64,000 nucleotides of DNA from Streptomyces narbonensis. Its GTDB lineage: Bacteria; Actinomycetota; Actinomycetes; Streptomycetales; Streptomycetaceae. The stretch spans positions 784,831 through 848,830 of the forward strand of contig NZ_BMSF01000001.1 of assembly GCF_014649015.1 (NCBI RefSeq), given 5' to 3'. The notes beneath the pieces are model-generated. The model was not told where the DNA came from and ran no database searches. It saw only the letters and a list, made by a program, of their open reading frames with translations. Shown here piece by piece: positions 50,261-58,521 of this stretch (positions are counted from its first letter, which is position 1; every line of letters starts with the position of its first letter). The position numbers and the translations under genes are program-made.

Positions 50261-52654
50261 ATGGCGACCGGCCCCGACACCGCAGCACTGCGGCAGGTGA
50301 TCCAGGACCAGCTGAAGCTGTCCCGCCGTCTCAAGGACCGCGTGGCCGAGCTGGAGGCCCGCACCCACGCCCCCGTGGCCGTGGTCGGCACCGCGATGCG
50401 GCTGCCCGGCGGGATCGACACCCCCGAGGCGTACCGGACCTTCCTGTACGCCCCCGACCCCGACAGCCGGGCCCTCGGCCCGATCCCCGAGGACCGCACC
50501 GGCCTGCGGTCCGTCTACCACCCGGAGCGCGGCAAGGAGGGCCACTCCTACGTGGACCGCGCCGGGTTCCTCGACGACATCGCCTCCTTCGACGCGGCGT
50601 TCTTCGGGATCTCGCAGCGCGAGGCCGAGACCATGGACCCGCAGCAGCGCATGCTGCTCGAAGTGGCCTGGGAGGCCCTGGAGCGCGGCGGCATCGCCGC
50701 CCGCCGCCAGGACCGGATGCCGATCGGCGTGTTCGTCGGCGTCATGGCCTCCGAGTACGGCCGCAGGTTCGTCCACGACGGCGACTACACCCGCATCGAC
50801 CCGTACCACAGCACCAGCAGCGGCCACTGCTTCGTCGCCGGCCGGATCAGCTACGCGCTGGGCCTCTCCGGCCCGGCGACCAGCGTCGACACCGCCTGCT
50901 CCTCCTCCCTGGTGGCGGTCCACCAGGCGGTACGGGCGCTGCGCGGCGGCGAGTGCGACTACGCGCTCGCCGGCGGCGCCAACCTGATCCTCGGCGCCGA
51001 CCTCATGGTCTCCCTGTGCCAGGGCGAGGCCCTCTCGCCCGGCGGCAGGTCCCGGAGCTTCCTCGCCGACGCCGACGGCTACGGCCGTGGCGAGGGCGTC
51101 GGCATGGTCGCCCTGATGCGGCTCGACGACGCCCTCGCGCAGGGCCACCCGGTCCTCGCGGTCGTCCGCGGCAGCGCCGTCAACCACGACGGGGCCTCCT
51201 CCGGTTTCACCGTGCCGAGCGGCCCCGCCCAGCAGGAGGTGATCCGCGCGGCCCTGGCCGACGCCCGGGTCGCCCCCGGCGCGGTCGGCTACATCGAGGC
51301 GCACGGCACCGGCACCGCCCTCGGCGACCCCATCGAGGTCGGCGCCCTGGACGCCGTCCTCGGCACCGGCGCGGGGGAGCGGACGGCCCCCGTCGCCCTC
51401 GGCAGCGTCAAGGCGCGGCTCGGGCACCTGGAGGCCGCGGCCGGCATCGCCGGCGTCCTGAAGCTGGTCCTCATGCTCGGCGACGGCACCGTCCCGGCGG
51501 GCGCCCAGCCCGGCGACGGACGGCTCAACCCGCTCATCCCCTGGGACCGGATCGCCCTCAACGTGCCCCGGGAGACGGCGCCCTGGGCAGGCGCCCCCGA
51601 GGAGCGCACGGCCGGCATCAGCGCCTTCGGTCTCTCCGGGACCAACGCGCACGCCGTGCTCTCCTCGTACCGCCCGGCGCCCGCCGCCCCCGCCGACGTA
51701 CCGGCGGACCACCCGGAGCTGCTCACCCTGTCCGCCAAGGACCCCCGGGCGCTCGCCGAGCTGTCCGGGCGGGTGCAGGAGGCGCTGACGGGACTCGACG
51801 CCGCCGGTGTCGCCTCCCTCTGCCACACCCTGCGCGCCGGCCGCGTCCACTTCGGCCACCGGCTGGCCGTCGTCGGCACCGACGCGGCCGCCCTCGCCGA
51901 CGCCCTCGCCGACGGACAGCCGGCGGACGGGGTGCGCTCCGCCGACCGCGTCGTCCTGGAGACCGGCGCCGACACCGCCGCCCTGGACGGCGCGCTGACC
52001 GAACTGGCCCGCCACTTCCCCGGACTGGGCGAGGCGACCGGCAAGGAGGGCACGCCCGCCGCCCGGCTGCGGGCCGTCCTGACGCTCCTCGGCGTCAAGA
52101 CGACCCTCGCCGGCGGCGACACGGGCGCCCCGGGCGCCCGGATCACGGCCGGCGGACAGAGCCTGACCCTCGTGGGCGCCACCCCCGAGGACGCGCCCCG
52201 CCTCCTCACCGAGGCGCTGGCCGCGCTCTACCGGGGCGGCGCGCCCCTGCGGCTCGACCGCCTCGGCGCCCCCGGCGCGGTGTTCACCGACGCGCCGACC
52301 TACCCCTTCCAGCGCAAGCGGTTCTGGATCGAGGAGACGGCCCCCGAGCCGTCGCACCCCGTGACGGTCGCGGTCACCCCGACGCGCACCGCGCCGCTCG
52401 ACCGGGCCGAGATCGGCGCCTATCTGACGACCGAGCTCGCCGTCGTGCTCAAGGCGGACTGCGGCCTCGACCCCGACGTGCCGTTCTGCGACGTCGGCGG
52501 CGACTCCTTCACCGCGATGCTCCTCACCAAGAGCGTCGAGCAGCAGTACGGGGTGGACCTGCCCACCCTCGACTGCCCGGTGGAGATGCCGGTCGCCGAT
52601 CTCCTCGACCACCTCAGCGACCAGGTGTGCGTCGCGATGGGGGTGGACAAGTGA
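50261..52654 (+). CDS. Type I PKS, AT-less KS-ACP module
   Basis: This 797-residue protein starts with a docking coil (LRQVIQDQLKLSRRLKDRVA). It has a complete KS (Cys in DTACSSS near residue 210, EAHGTGT, LGHLEAA), then about 290 residues without AT, DH or KR motifs. The post-AT linker remains (PTYPFQRKRFWIEE near 690). ACP Ser is in GGDSFTAM near residue 746, an unusual form against the LGxDSL norm. The acyl group must come from another protein: the discrete AT at 15024 or a neighbouring AT. ATG at 50261 has AGGAG upstream. The stop overlaps the thioesterase GTG. It is probably the last elongation module. Confidence 0.92.
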   Translation: MATGPDTAALRQVIQDQLKLSRRLKDRVAELEARTHAPVAVVGTAMRLPGGIDTPEAYRTFLYAPDPDSRALGPIPEDRTGLRSVYHPERGKEGHSYVDRAGFLDDIASFDAAFFGISQREAETMDPQQRMLLEVAWEALERGGIAARRQDRMPIGVFVGVMASEYGRRFVHDGDYTRIDPYHSTSSGHCFVAGRISYALGLSGPATSVDTACSSSLVAVHQAVRALRGGECDYALAGGANLILGADLMVSLCQGEALSPGGRSRSFLADADGYGRGEGVGMVALMRLDDALAQGHPVLAVVRGSAVNHDGASSGFTVPSGPAQQEVIRAALADARVAPGAVGYIEAHGTGTALGDPIEVGALDAVLGTGAGERTAPVALGSVKARLGHLEAAAGIAGVLKLVLMLGDGTVPAGAQPGDGRLNPLIPWDRIALNVPRETAPWAGAPEERTAGISAFGLSGTNAHAVLSSYRPAPAAPADVPADHPELLTLSAKDPRALAELSGRVQEALTGLDAAGVASLCHTLRAGRVHFGHRLAVVGTDAAALADALADGQPADGVRSADRVVLETGADTAALDGALTELARHFPGLGEATGKEGTPAARLRAVLTLLGVKTTLAGGDTGAPGARITAGGQSLTLVGATPEDAPRLLTEALAALYRGGAPLRLDRLGAPGAVFTDAPTYPFQRKRFWIEETAPEPSHPVTVAVTPTRTAPLDRAEIGAYLTTELAVVLKADCGLDPDVPFCDVGGDSFTAMLLTKSVEQQYGVDLPTLDCPVEMPVADLLDHLSDQVCVAMGVDK

Positions 52655-53439
52655 CCGTCGGCAGAAGCCCGTTCCTGCGGCCGCGGCCGGTCGACGACCC
52701 GGCGGTCCGGCTGATCGGCTTCCACCACGCGGGCGGATCGGCGGCCGTCTACTACCCCTTCGTCCGCCATCTGCCCGCCGACTGGGACCTGCTCCTGCTC
52801 GACCTGCCCGGCCGCGGCCGGCGGGCGACCGCCCCCCAACTGGACGAGATGGCCGAGGTGGTGGAGACCGTCGTCGCCGACGTCCTGCCGTGGGCGGACG
52901 ACGACGCGCCGTTCGCCCTGTTCGGCCACAGCATGGGGGCCGTCGTGGCCCTGGAGACGGCCAGGGCCCTGGAGGCCCTGGGCCGCTACCCGGTGTGGAC
53001 CGGGGTGTCGGGGCGCGTCGCGCCCCGGCACCCCGGTGTCGGGGCCGTACCCCTGCACACCCTCGACGACCCCGCGCTCCTCGACGTGATGCTGGAGCTG
53101 GGCGGCATGCCCGAAGGGGTCACCGAGGCCCCCGACTTCCTCGAACGGTTCCTGCGGACCGTCCGCGCGGACCTGAAGGCCGTCGACAACTACCGCCCCG
53201 CCCCGGGCCGTACGCCGCTGAACTCGCCCCTGACCGTGTTCGGCGGCACCCAGGACGCCTGGGCCCCCGCCTCAGCGATGCACATGTGGCGCCGCGAGAC
53301 GGGGGCGAGGTTCTCCCAGAAGTTCTTCCCCGGAGGCCACTTCTACTTCCTGGACTCCGGCTTCCCGGCCCTCACGGACCAGGTGATCGGCCAGATCGAG
53401 ACCTTCCTCGACCTGGCGGACGACGCCCAGGTCGCCTAG
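52651..53439 (+). CDS. Type II thioesterase
   Basis: This 262-residue alpha/beta hydrolase has the external-thioesterase features: an early FHHAGGSA motif, GHSMGA near residue 92 with the nucleophile serine, and a late GGHFYFL with the catalytic His. Type II thioesterases clear stalled or wrong acyl groups from carrier proteins. No integral TE domain is present on the PKS proteins, so release is either by this enzyme or, in a tetronate model, by KAS III-mediated ring formation. GTG start overlaps the PKS stop (GTGA). Confidence 0.9.
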   Translation: MTVGRSPFLRPRPVDDPAVRLIGFHHAGGSAAVYYPFVRHLPADWDLLLLDLPGRGRRATAPQLDEMAEVVETVVADVLPWADDDAPFALFGHSMGAVVALETARALEALGRYPVWTGVSGRVAPRHPGVGAVPLHTLDDPALLDVMLELGGMPEGVTEAPDFLERFLRTVRADLKAVDNYRPAPGRTPLNSPLTVFGGTQDAWAPASAMHMWRRETGARFSQKFFPGGHFYFLDSGFPALTDQVIGQIETFLDLADDAQVA

Positions 53440-53440
53440 A

Positions 53441-53555
53441 GCCCGTCCGGCGGATCCCGGGCCCGTCCGACGGATCCCGGTCCAGTCCGGCAGATCCCGG
53501 GCCCGTTCGGCGGATCCCGGGCCTGACCGCCGGATCCCAGGCCGGTCCGGCGGAA
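53441..53555 (+). repeat. 20-bp tandem repeat array after the thioesterase gene
   Basis: Units at 53441, 53461, 53481, 53501 and 53521 follow the pattern GCCCGTCCGGCGGATCCCGG with an exact 20-bp period, plus a partial sixth unit to 53555. The array starts two bases after the thioesterase stop. Most units contain GGATCC and their junctions form CCCGGGCCC palindromes, so the transcript can fold into repeated hairpins that might end the core operon. It is not CRISPR: there are no unique spacers. Confidence 0.85.
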
Positions 53556-53644
53556 CACCACCGGCCCCGCCCCCGCGCCCGTCCGGCGCACCACGCAACA
53601 CAGCAGTCACACCACACACGTTCGAGAACAGAGGGAGCACGCGG

Positions 53645-54682
53645 ATGCGCTGGGACAACCTGTACGTCGCCGGACTCGGGGCCTACCTTCCGGAGCAGGT
53701 GGAGACCGTCGACGAGGCCATCGCCGCCGGCCGCTACAACGGGGCGGAGGCGGAGGCCAACGGCTTCCGCGCCGTCCGCGTGGCCCGCGCCGACGAGCCC
53801 GGCCCGGTCCAGGCCGCGCACGCCGGACGCCAGGCGGTGGAGCGGGCCGGGATACCGCACGAGCAGTACGACATCGTCCTGCACGGCTGCATGGGCCACC
53901 AGGGCCAGGACTTCTGGACCCCGGTCAACTACGTCCAGAACGAGACGGTCGGCGGCACCGGCCTCGCCGTCGAGATCCGGCAGGGATCCAACGGCGGCCT
54001 CGCCGGCCTGGAGCTCGCCGCCTCGCACCTCGCGAGCCGCCCCGCGCCCGCCGCGGCGCTCGTCACCACCGGCGACGCCTTCCGGCTGCCGTACTTCGAC
54101 CGCTGGGGCTCCGACAGCCAGCAGGCCTACGGCGACGGCGCCGGCGCCGTCGTCCTCTCCAACCAGGGCGGTTTCGCCCGCCTCCGGTCCACCGCGACCT
54201 ACACGGACTCCTCCCTGGAGCCCATCTACCGCGGCACGCAGGGCTGGACGGACGGCCCCTTCCTCGACGGCAAGCCGGTCGACCTGCACACCCGCAAGGC
54301 CGACTACCTCCTCAAGGAGGAGGGCGCCTACGACCGCGCCATCCAGCAGATGACGAAGAACGCCTCCCAGGTGCTCCAGGAGGCGCTCGACGACGCGGAC
54401 ATCAAGCTGTCCGACGCCCGGTTCTTCGTCCACGCGAACATCGCGAAGACGATCGTCCAGTTCTCGTTCTACTCGCTGCTCGGCGTCCAGCCGGAGACCA
54501 CCACGTACGAATGGGGCCTCGACTACGGCCACATGGGCGCCGGCGACCAGCTCATCGGCATGAACCACGTCGCGGAGGCCAGGAACCCGCAGCCCGGCGA
54601 CTTCCTCGTCACCATGGGCGTCGGCGTCGGCTTCATGTGGACCGTCGCCGTCCTGGAGTTCACCGAGGCGCCCGCCTGGTGA
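53645..54682 (+). CDS. KAS III-like protein lacking the active-site Cys (DpsC type)
   Basis: This 345-residue thiolase-fold protein has a Ser (RQGSNGGLAG, about residue 116) at the usual Cys position. It keeps a His in FFVHANIAK, and the usual GN(T/S) position reads YGHMGAGDQ. DpsC of the daunorubicin pathway and AknE2 share the Cys-to-Ser change and act in starter selection as acyltransferases. Together with the discrete AT (DpsD-like) and aromatase/cyclase at 15024-17152 this resembles a starter-unit toolkit; here it could transfer an acyl group rather than condense it. It has its own start after a 205-base spacer holding the tandem repeats. It converges on the gene at 54690 with seven bases between stops. 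Confidence 0.85.
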   Translation: MRWDNLYVAGLGAYLPEQVETVDEAIAAGRYNGAEAEANGFRAVRVARADEPGPVQAAHAGRQAVERAGIPHEQYDIVLHGCMGHQGQDFWTPVNYVQNETVGGTGLAVEIRQGSNGGLAGLELAASHLASRPAPAAALVTTGDAFRLPYFDRWGSDSQQAYGDGAGAVVLSNQGGFARLRSTATYTDSSLEPIYRGTQGWTDGPFLDGKPVDLHTRKADYLLKEEGAYDRAIQQMTKNASQVLQEALDDADIKLSDARFFVHANIAKTIVQFSFYSLLGVQPETTTYEWGLDYGHMGAGDQLIGMNHVAEARNPQPGDFLVTMGVGVGFMWTVAVLEFTEAPAW

Positions 54683-54689
54683 CCCCGTA

Positions 54690-55043
54690 TCACGCCCCCG
54701 GGTACTGATTCCAGAGGAACCGCAGACCCGCGTTGACCAGGAAGATCCCCGCGAACGCCGCCGCCCAGCCCTGCCTCCCCGAGGCGGCCAGGGCGGCGGC
54801 GCCGCTTCCGAACCACAGCGCCTCCAGGAGCACCCGGCCGCCGCCGTACACCGGATAGGTCGCCTTCGGCGAACCGAACAGCGCCCACACCGCGATCAGG
54901 GCGGCCGGCGCGCCGATCGCGAGGAGCGTCTTCAGCCACAACTTATCCGTCGTGCTGAGCGCCCACATGATGGACGCGGCGTACACCGAGAGCTCCAACA
55001 GGAACATGACCAGCATGTTGAAGGCCTTGAGGGACGAGAGCAT
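54690..55043 (-). CDS. Small membrane protein, YrdB/DUF2568 family
   Basis: This 117-residue protein has four hydrophobic segments (about 8-28, 36-55, 68-84, 90-108) and the DUF2568 look: an early FLLEL..Y, FGSPKA in the loop, and a C-terminal NAGLRFLWNQ. Function of the family is unknown. It is 51 bases downstream of the second SARP gene on the same strand and could be co-transcribed. Confidence 0.8.
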   Translation of the reverse strand: MLSSLKAFNMLVMFLLELSVYAASIMWALSTTDKLWLKTLLAIGAPAALIAVWALFGSPKATYPVYGGGRVLLEALWFGSGAAALAASGRQGWAAAFAGIFLVNAGLRFLWNQYPGA

Positions 55044-55093
55044 GAGGGACTCCTAGGACGTGCGGGGGCGGGGGTTCCGCGCTGGTGGGCAGA

Positions 55094-55897
55094 TCAGACC
55101 GTCAGGTCGGTACGGGACGTGAGGCGGGTCAGCCGCGGGTCGGAGCTGAGGATCGCCCGCTGCAACTCCTGGAGCCGCGGCGAGGGATCCACCCCCAGCT
55201 CCTCCACGAGGCAGCCGCGGAGCGCGGTGAACGCCTCCAGCGCCCGCCACTGCTGACCCGACCGGTAGAGCGCCGTCATGTACAGGGCGCAGAGGTTCTC
55301 GTGCATCGGGTGGCGAGCGGTCAGCACCGCCAGCTCGCTCAGCAGCGCGTGGTGCCGGCCCAGCGCCAGATCGGCCTCGACCCGGGACTCCACGACACAC
55401 AGGTGGCTCTCCTCGAGCCGGGTGACCTCCACGCCGAGCCGCAGCCCGTGGTGCACGTCGACCAGCGCCCGGCCGCGCCACACCGCGAGCGCCTGGCGCA
55501 GCAGCCGGGAACCCGTCTCCCGGTCGCCGAGGTCGAGCGCGCGCCGCCCGGCGGCCGCGAGCCGCTCGAAGGCGTGGACGTCGACCTCCTCCGGCGTGAT
55601 GTCCAGGAGGTAGCCGCCGTACCGGGTGGCGAGCACGTCCTTCGCGCGCAGCGGCCCGTCCGGCGGCAGCGCCGCCTCGATGCGCTTGCGCAGCTGGAGG
55701 ATGTACGTCTGCAGCGTGGTCTGCGCGCTCCGCGGCGGCTCCAGGTCCCACAGCTCCTCCATGAGCGTGGGCACCGGCACGATCTGGCCGGCCTGCAGGG
55801 CAAGCAGCGCGAGGATCTGGCGGGGCTTCCCCGCGGTCGGCAGGAGCGCGACCCCGTTCTCCGATGCCTCGAAGGACCCCAGGACCTTGATGTCCAT
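55094..55897 (-). CDS. SARP-family pathway-specific activator, copy 2
   Basis: This 267-residue SARP has an OmpR-like DNA-binding domain (about 1-97, GKPRQILALLALQAGQ, TLQTYILQLRK) and a BTAD domain. It is a clear paralogue of the SARP at 18876-19652. ATG at 55897 begins the conserved MDIKVLGSF. It is divergent from the second FkbH gene across a 280-base region. Two SARPs in one cluster suggest separate control of the two flanks or a cascade. No TTA codon was found in it. Confidence 0.92.
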   Translation of the reverse strand: MDIKVLGSFEASENGVALLPTAGKPRQILALLALQAGQIVPVPTLMEELWDLEPPRSAQTTLQTYILQLRKRIEAALPPDGPLRAKDVLATRYGGYLLDITPEEVDVHAFERLAAAGRRALDLGDRETGSRLLRQALAVWRGRALVDVHHGLRLGVEVTRLEESHLCVVESRVEADLALGRHHALLSELAVLTARHPMHENLCALYMTALYRSGQQWRALEAFTALRGCLVEELGVDPSPRLQELQRAILSSDPRLTRLTSRTDLTV

Positions 55898-56177
55898 GCA
55901 GCTTCACCCCTCCACTACTCGCCAGCTCTCATGGTGGTACCGAGTCTGGTCCGCCCGCCTGCCGGGCGACAGTGCCCAGGTCACCGGCCTCCCATGAACT
56001 CCGAACGTGCCGATCCATGAGAAATGCACGGGCCCGTACGGGGCACGGGGCAGGGCCCGGTCGGGGCCCGGGGCGAAGCGCTGGACGCGAGTGCGAGTGC
56101 CGCTCAAGCGCCGCCGCCGACGATCTGTCCGTACCCGTGGGGGGAACAGGCCCGGCGGCACGCGTGAGGAGACGACA
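55898..56177. other. Divergent regulatory region between SARP 2 and FkbH 2
   Basis: This 280-base spacer should hold promoters for both genes. No convincing SARP heptamer array or -35/-10 pair was recognised by eye. GAGGAG at 56166-56171 is the ribosome-binding site of the FkbH gene. Confidence 0.45.
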
Positions 56178-58106
56178 TTGACCACGGTATCCAGCCCGGC
56201 GGTGCGCGAAACCCGCAAGTCTCCGCTGGAGACACTGCGCGCGCTGCGCGCCGACGGCACGCTCGCCGCCGACTACCCGTCCGTCGCCCCCCTCCTGGCC
56301 GCCATGGTGTCCGGCGGGGCGGAATCCGACCTCCGGCGGGCCGGCAACCTCCTCGTCCAACTCGACCGGCAGTCCGTCCTCGCGGCCCGCCCCGAGACCG
56401 AGACCGCGGTCGTCGCCCTCACCGGACACTCCACGATCGGGGGCGTACGCGCCCCGCTGACCGCCGAGTTCGCGCGCCACGGCGTCCTGGTCGAGAACCG
56501 GCTCGGCGACTTCGACTCGTACCTCCGCGACCTGCGCGACCCGACGAGCGCCCTGCACGCCCCGGACGTCGACCTCGCCCTGTGGATCCTCGACCCGCAG
56601 ACCCTCGTCGACGAGATGGGCACGCCATGGCGAGCCGACGACCTCGTCCGGACCGCCGAGCGCAAGCTCGCCCAGATCGGGAGCCTCGCCACCGCCTTCA
56701 CCCGGAACAGCACGGCCGCGCTCGTCCTCAACACCGTGCCGCTGCCCCGGAGCGTCACCCACCAGCTCATCGACCACGAGTCCCGCGCCCGCGCCGGCAT
56801 CGCCTGGCGCGACTTCAACAGCGGACTCCTGCGCCTCGCCCTCGGCAACCCGCGGATCCACGTCGTCGACCTCGACCCGATCGTCGCCGCCGGCGTCCCG
56901 CTCGACGAGCCCCGCATGGCCGCCTACGCCAAGGCCAGCCTCGGCGACGACCTGCTCGCCGGCTATGCCCGGGAGGTCGCCCACCTCTCCCGAATGCTGC
57001 GCGGCCGGACGAAGAAGGTCCTCGTCGTCGACGCCGACAACACCCTCTGGGACGGGATCCTCGGCGACGACGGCCCGGACGGCATCGCCGCCGCCACCAC
57101 CTTCCGCGGCGAGGCCTTCGGCACCTTCCAGCGAGCCGTCCAGCAGATCGGCTCCCAGGGCATCCTGCTCGCGATCAGCAGCAAGAACGACCATGAGCCG
57201 GTCGTCCAGGTCCTCAAGGACCACCCCGACATGGTGCTGCGCGAGCGCGACTTCGCCCGCGTCAACGCCAACTGGCAGCCGAAGGACGCCAATCTGCGGG
57301 ACATCGCCGAGAAGCTCAACCTCGGCATCGACAGCTTCGTCTTCGCCGACGACTCGCCCTTCGAGTGCGGCCTCGTCGCCGACAGCCTCCCGCAGGTCGC
57401 CATCGTCCGCCTCGACGAAGAGCCCGCCCTGCACATCGAGAAGCTGCTCGCCGACGGATGGTTCGACACGGCCCGCCTCACCGACGAGGACCGGGCCAGG
57501 GCCGCCCTCTACCGCACGGAGAGCGAGCGCGCCGAACTCCAGGAGAACTCCGGCTCCCTGGAGGAGTACCTCCAAGGCCTCGGCGTCCGCGTCCGGCTCA
57601 CCTGGGCCGCCGCCGGAGACATCGACCGCGTCGCCCAACTCTCGCTGCGCGCGAACCAGTTCAACCTGACCACGGTCCGCCTCGGCGTCGAGGACGTGAC
57701 CGCCCGGGCCGGCGACCCGGACCACCTCGTCCTCACGATCCGCTCGGGCGACCGATTCGGCGACAACGGAGTCGTCGGAGCCGTCTTCGCCCGCAGCGCC
57801 GCCGACGGCACGGAACTCCACGTCGACAACATGCTGCTCTCCTGCCGGGTCTTCGCCCGCGGCATCGAGCAGGCCACCGTCGCCGCCCTCCTCGCCCACG
57901 CCAGGGCCACCGGCGTCCGCACGGTGCACGCGAGCTACCGGCCGACCGCCAAGAACAGGAACGTCCGGGACTTCTGGCCCTCCATGGGCTTCGCCTCCAC
58001 GTCGACGACGGACGACGGACTCCGCTTCCGCCACGACCTGGCGGACCTCCCCGCCGTCCCCGCCCACATCCTGCTCGACTCCTCCCTGGAAGGCACCGCG
58101 TCATGA
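56178..58106 (+). CDS. FkbH-like glyceryl-ACP synthase (HAD domain), copy 2
   Basis: This 642-residue protein has an N-terminal region (about 1-275), the HAD motif VVDADNTLWDG near residue 283, the later SSKNDH and FADDSPFE motifs, and a C-terminal GNAT-like domain (NQFNLTT, FGDNGVVGAVF, SCRVFARGIEQ). The TTG at 56178 has GAGGAG six bases upstream and gives an N-terminus in line with longer FkbH proteins. The next gene is its ACP, overlapping by four bases (ATGA). It is clearly divergent in sequence from copy 1, so it is not a recent duplicate; it may supply a second glycerol- or lactate-type unit or a hydroxylated extender. Confidence 0.9.
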   Translation: MTTVSSPAVRETRKSPLETLRALRADGTLAADYPSVAPLLAAMVSGGAESDLRRAGNLLVQLDRQSVLAARPETETAVVALTGHSTIGGVRAPLTAEFARHGVLVENRLGDFDSYLRDLRDPTSALHAPDVDLALWILDPQTLVDEMGTPWRADDLVRTAERKLAQIGSLATAFTRNSTAALVLNTVPLPRSVTHQLIDHESRARAGIAWRDFNSGLLRLALGNPRIHVVDLDPIVAAGVPLDEPRMAAYAKASLGDDLLAGYAREVAHLSRMLRGRTKKVLVVDADNTLWDGILGDDGPDGIAAATTFRGEAFGTFQRAVQQIGSQGILLAISSKNDHEPVVQVLKDHPDMVLRERDFARVNANWQPKDANLRDIAEKLNLGIDSFVFADDSPFECGLVADSLPQVAIVRLDEEPALHIEKLLADGWFDTARLTDEDRARAALYRTESERAELQENSGSLEEYLQGLGVRVRLTWAAAGDIDRVAQLSLRANQFNLTTVRLGVEDVTARAGDPDHLVLTIRSGDRFGDNGVVGAVFARSAADGTELHVDNMLLSCRVFARGIEQATVAALLAHARATGVRTVHASYRPTAKNRNVRDFWPSMGFASTSTTDDGLRFRHDLADLPAVPAHILLDSSLEGTAS

Positions 58107-58327
58107 CCAAAGAGGACTTCATCCACCTGGTGCGCGACGAACTCGACCTGCCCCTCGGCGTCGACGACCTCTCCGCGGACTTCGACCACGTCGTGAGCTG
58201 GGACTCGATGCACATGCTGCGCCTCGTCACCGCCGTCGAGCGCGAGACCGGCACCCGCGTCCCCGTCGGCAGGCTCCTCGCCGACCGCAGCCTCGGGGCC
58301 ATATACGAGCGCGTCAGCGCCGCGTGA
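58103..58327 (+). CDS. Acyl carrier protein paired with FkbH copy 2
   Basis: This 74-residue ACP has the attachment serine in SWDSMHML (about residue 34), again the WDS form linked to FkbH. It overlaps the FkbH gene by four bases. It is shorter than the 96-residue ACP of the first pair. Predicted to carry glyceryl or a derived acyl group. Confidence 0.88.
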   Translation: MTKEDFIHLVRDELDLPLGVDDLSADFDHVVSWDSMHMLRLVTAVERETGTRVPVGRLLADRSLGAIYERVSAA

Positions 58328-58521
58328 CGCACCCCGCGACCGACCGCGCGCCGCACCCCGCGACCGACCGCGCGCCGCACCGCGCGACCGACCGCGCGCC
58401 GCACCGCGCGACCGACCGCTCGACCCAGTGCGTGACCCACCGCCCGACCCAGTGCGTGACCCACCGCGTGAACCGTCGCGCGGACCGCCGAGGAACCAAG
58501 AAGAAACAGGAGAGAACATGA
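58324..58521 (+). CDS. Possible 65-residue repeat peptide between ACP and exporter
   Basis: This frame starts at a GTG that overlaps the ACP stop (GTGA) and ends at a TGA that overlaps the exporter ATG (ATGA). It encodes octapeptide repeats (TDRAPHPA/TDRAPHRA) and then a basic tail. The 24-bp period of the DNA repeat keeps it open, so it may be an accident of the repeat. It has no Shine-Dalgarno of its own and no recognisable family. It is kept as a low-confidence call because both ends fit the coupling pattern of this cluster. Confidence 0.2.
   Translation: MTHPATDRAPHPATDRAPHRATDRAPHRATDRSTQCVTHRPTQCVTHRVNRRADRRGTKKKQERT
58329..58468 (+). repeat. 24-bp tandem repeats between ACP and exporter genes
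   Basis: Four copies of a 24-bp unit (CGCACCCCGCGACCGACCGC...) start at 58329, 58353, 58377 and 58401. A second 24-bp unit (CGACCCAGTGCGTGACCCACC...) follows twice at about 58421 and 58445. Copies in the first set differ by one to three bases. Confidence 0.85.

Noticed and set aside
53441..53555. CRISPR array
   Set aside because: The 20-bp units are directly abutting with no unique spacers, and there are no cas genes.
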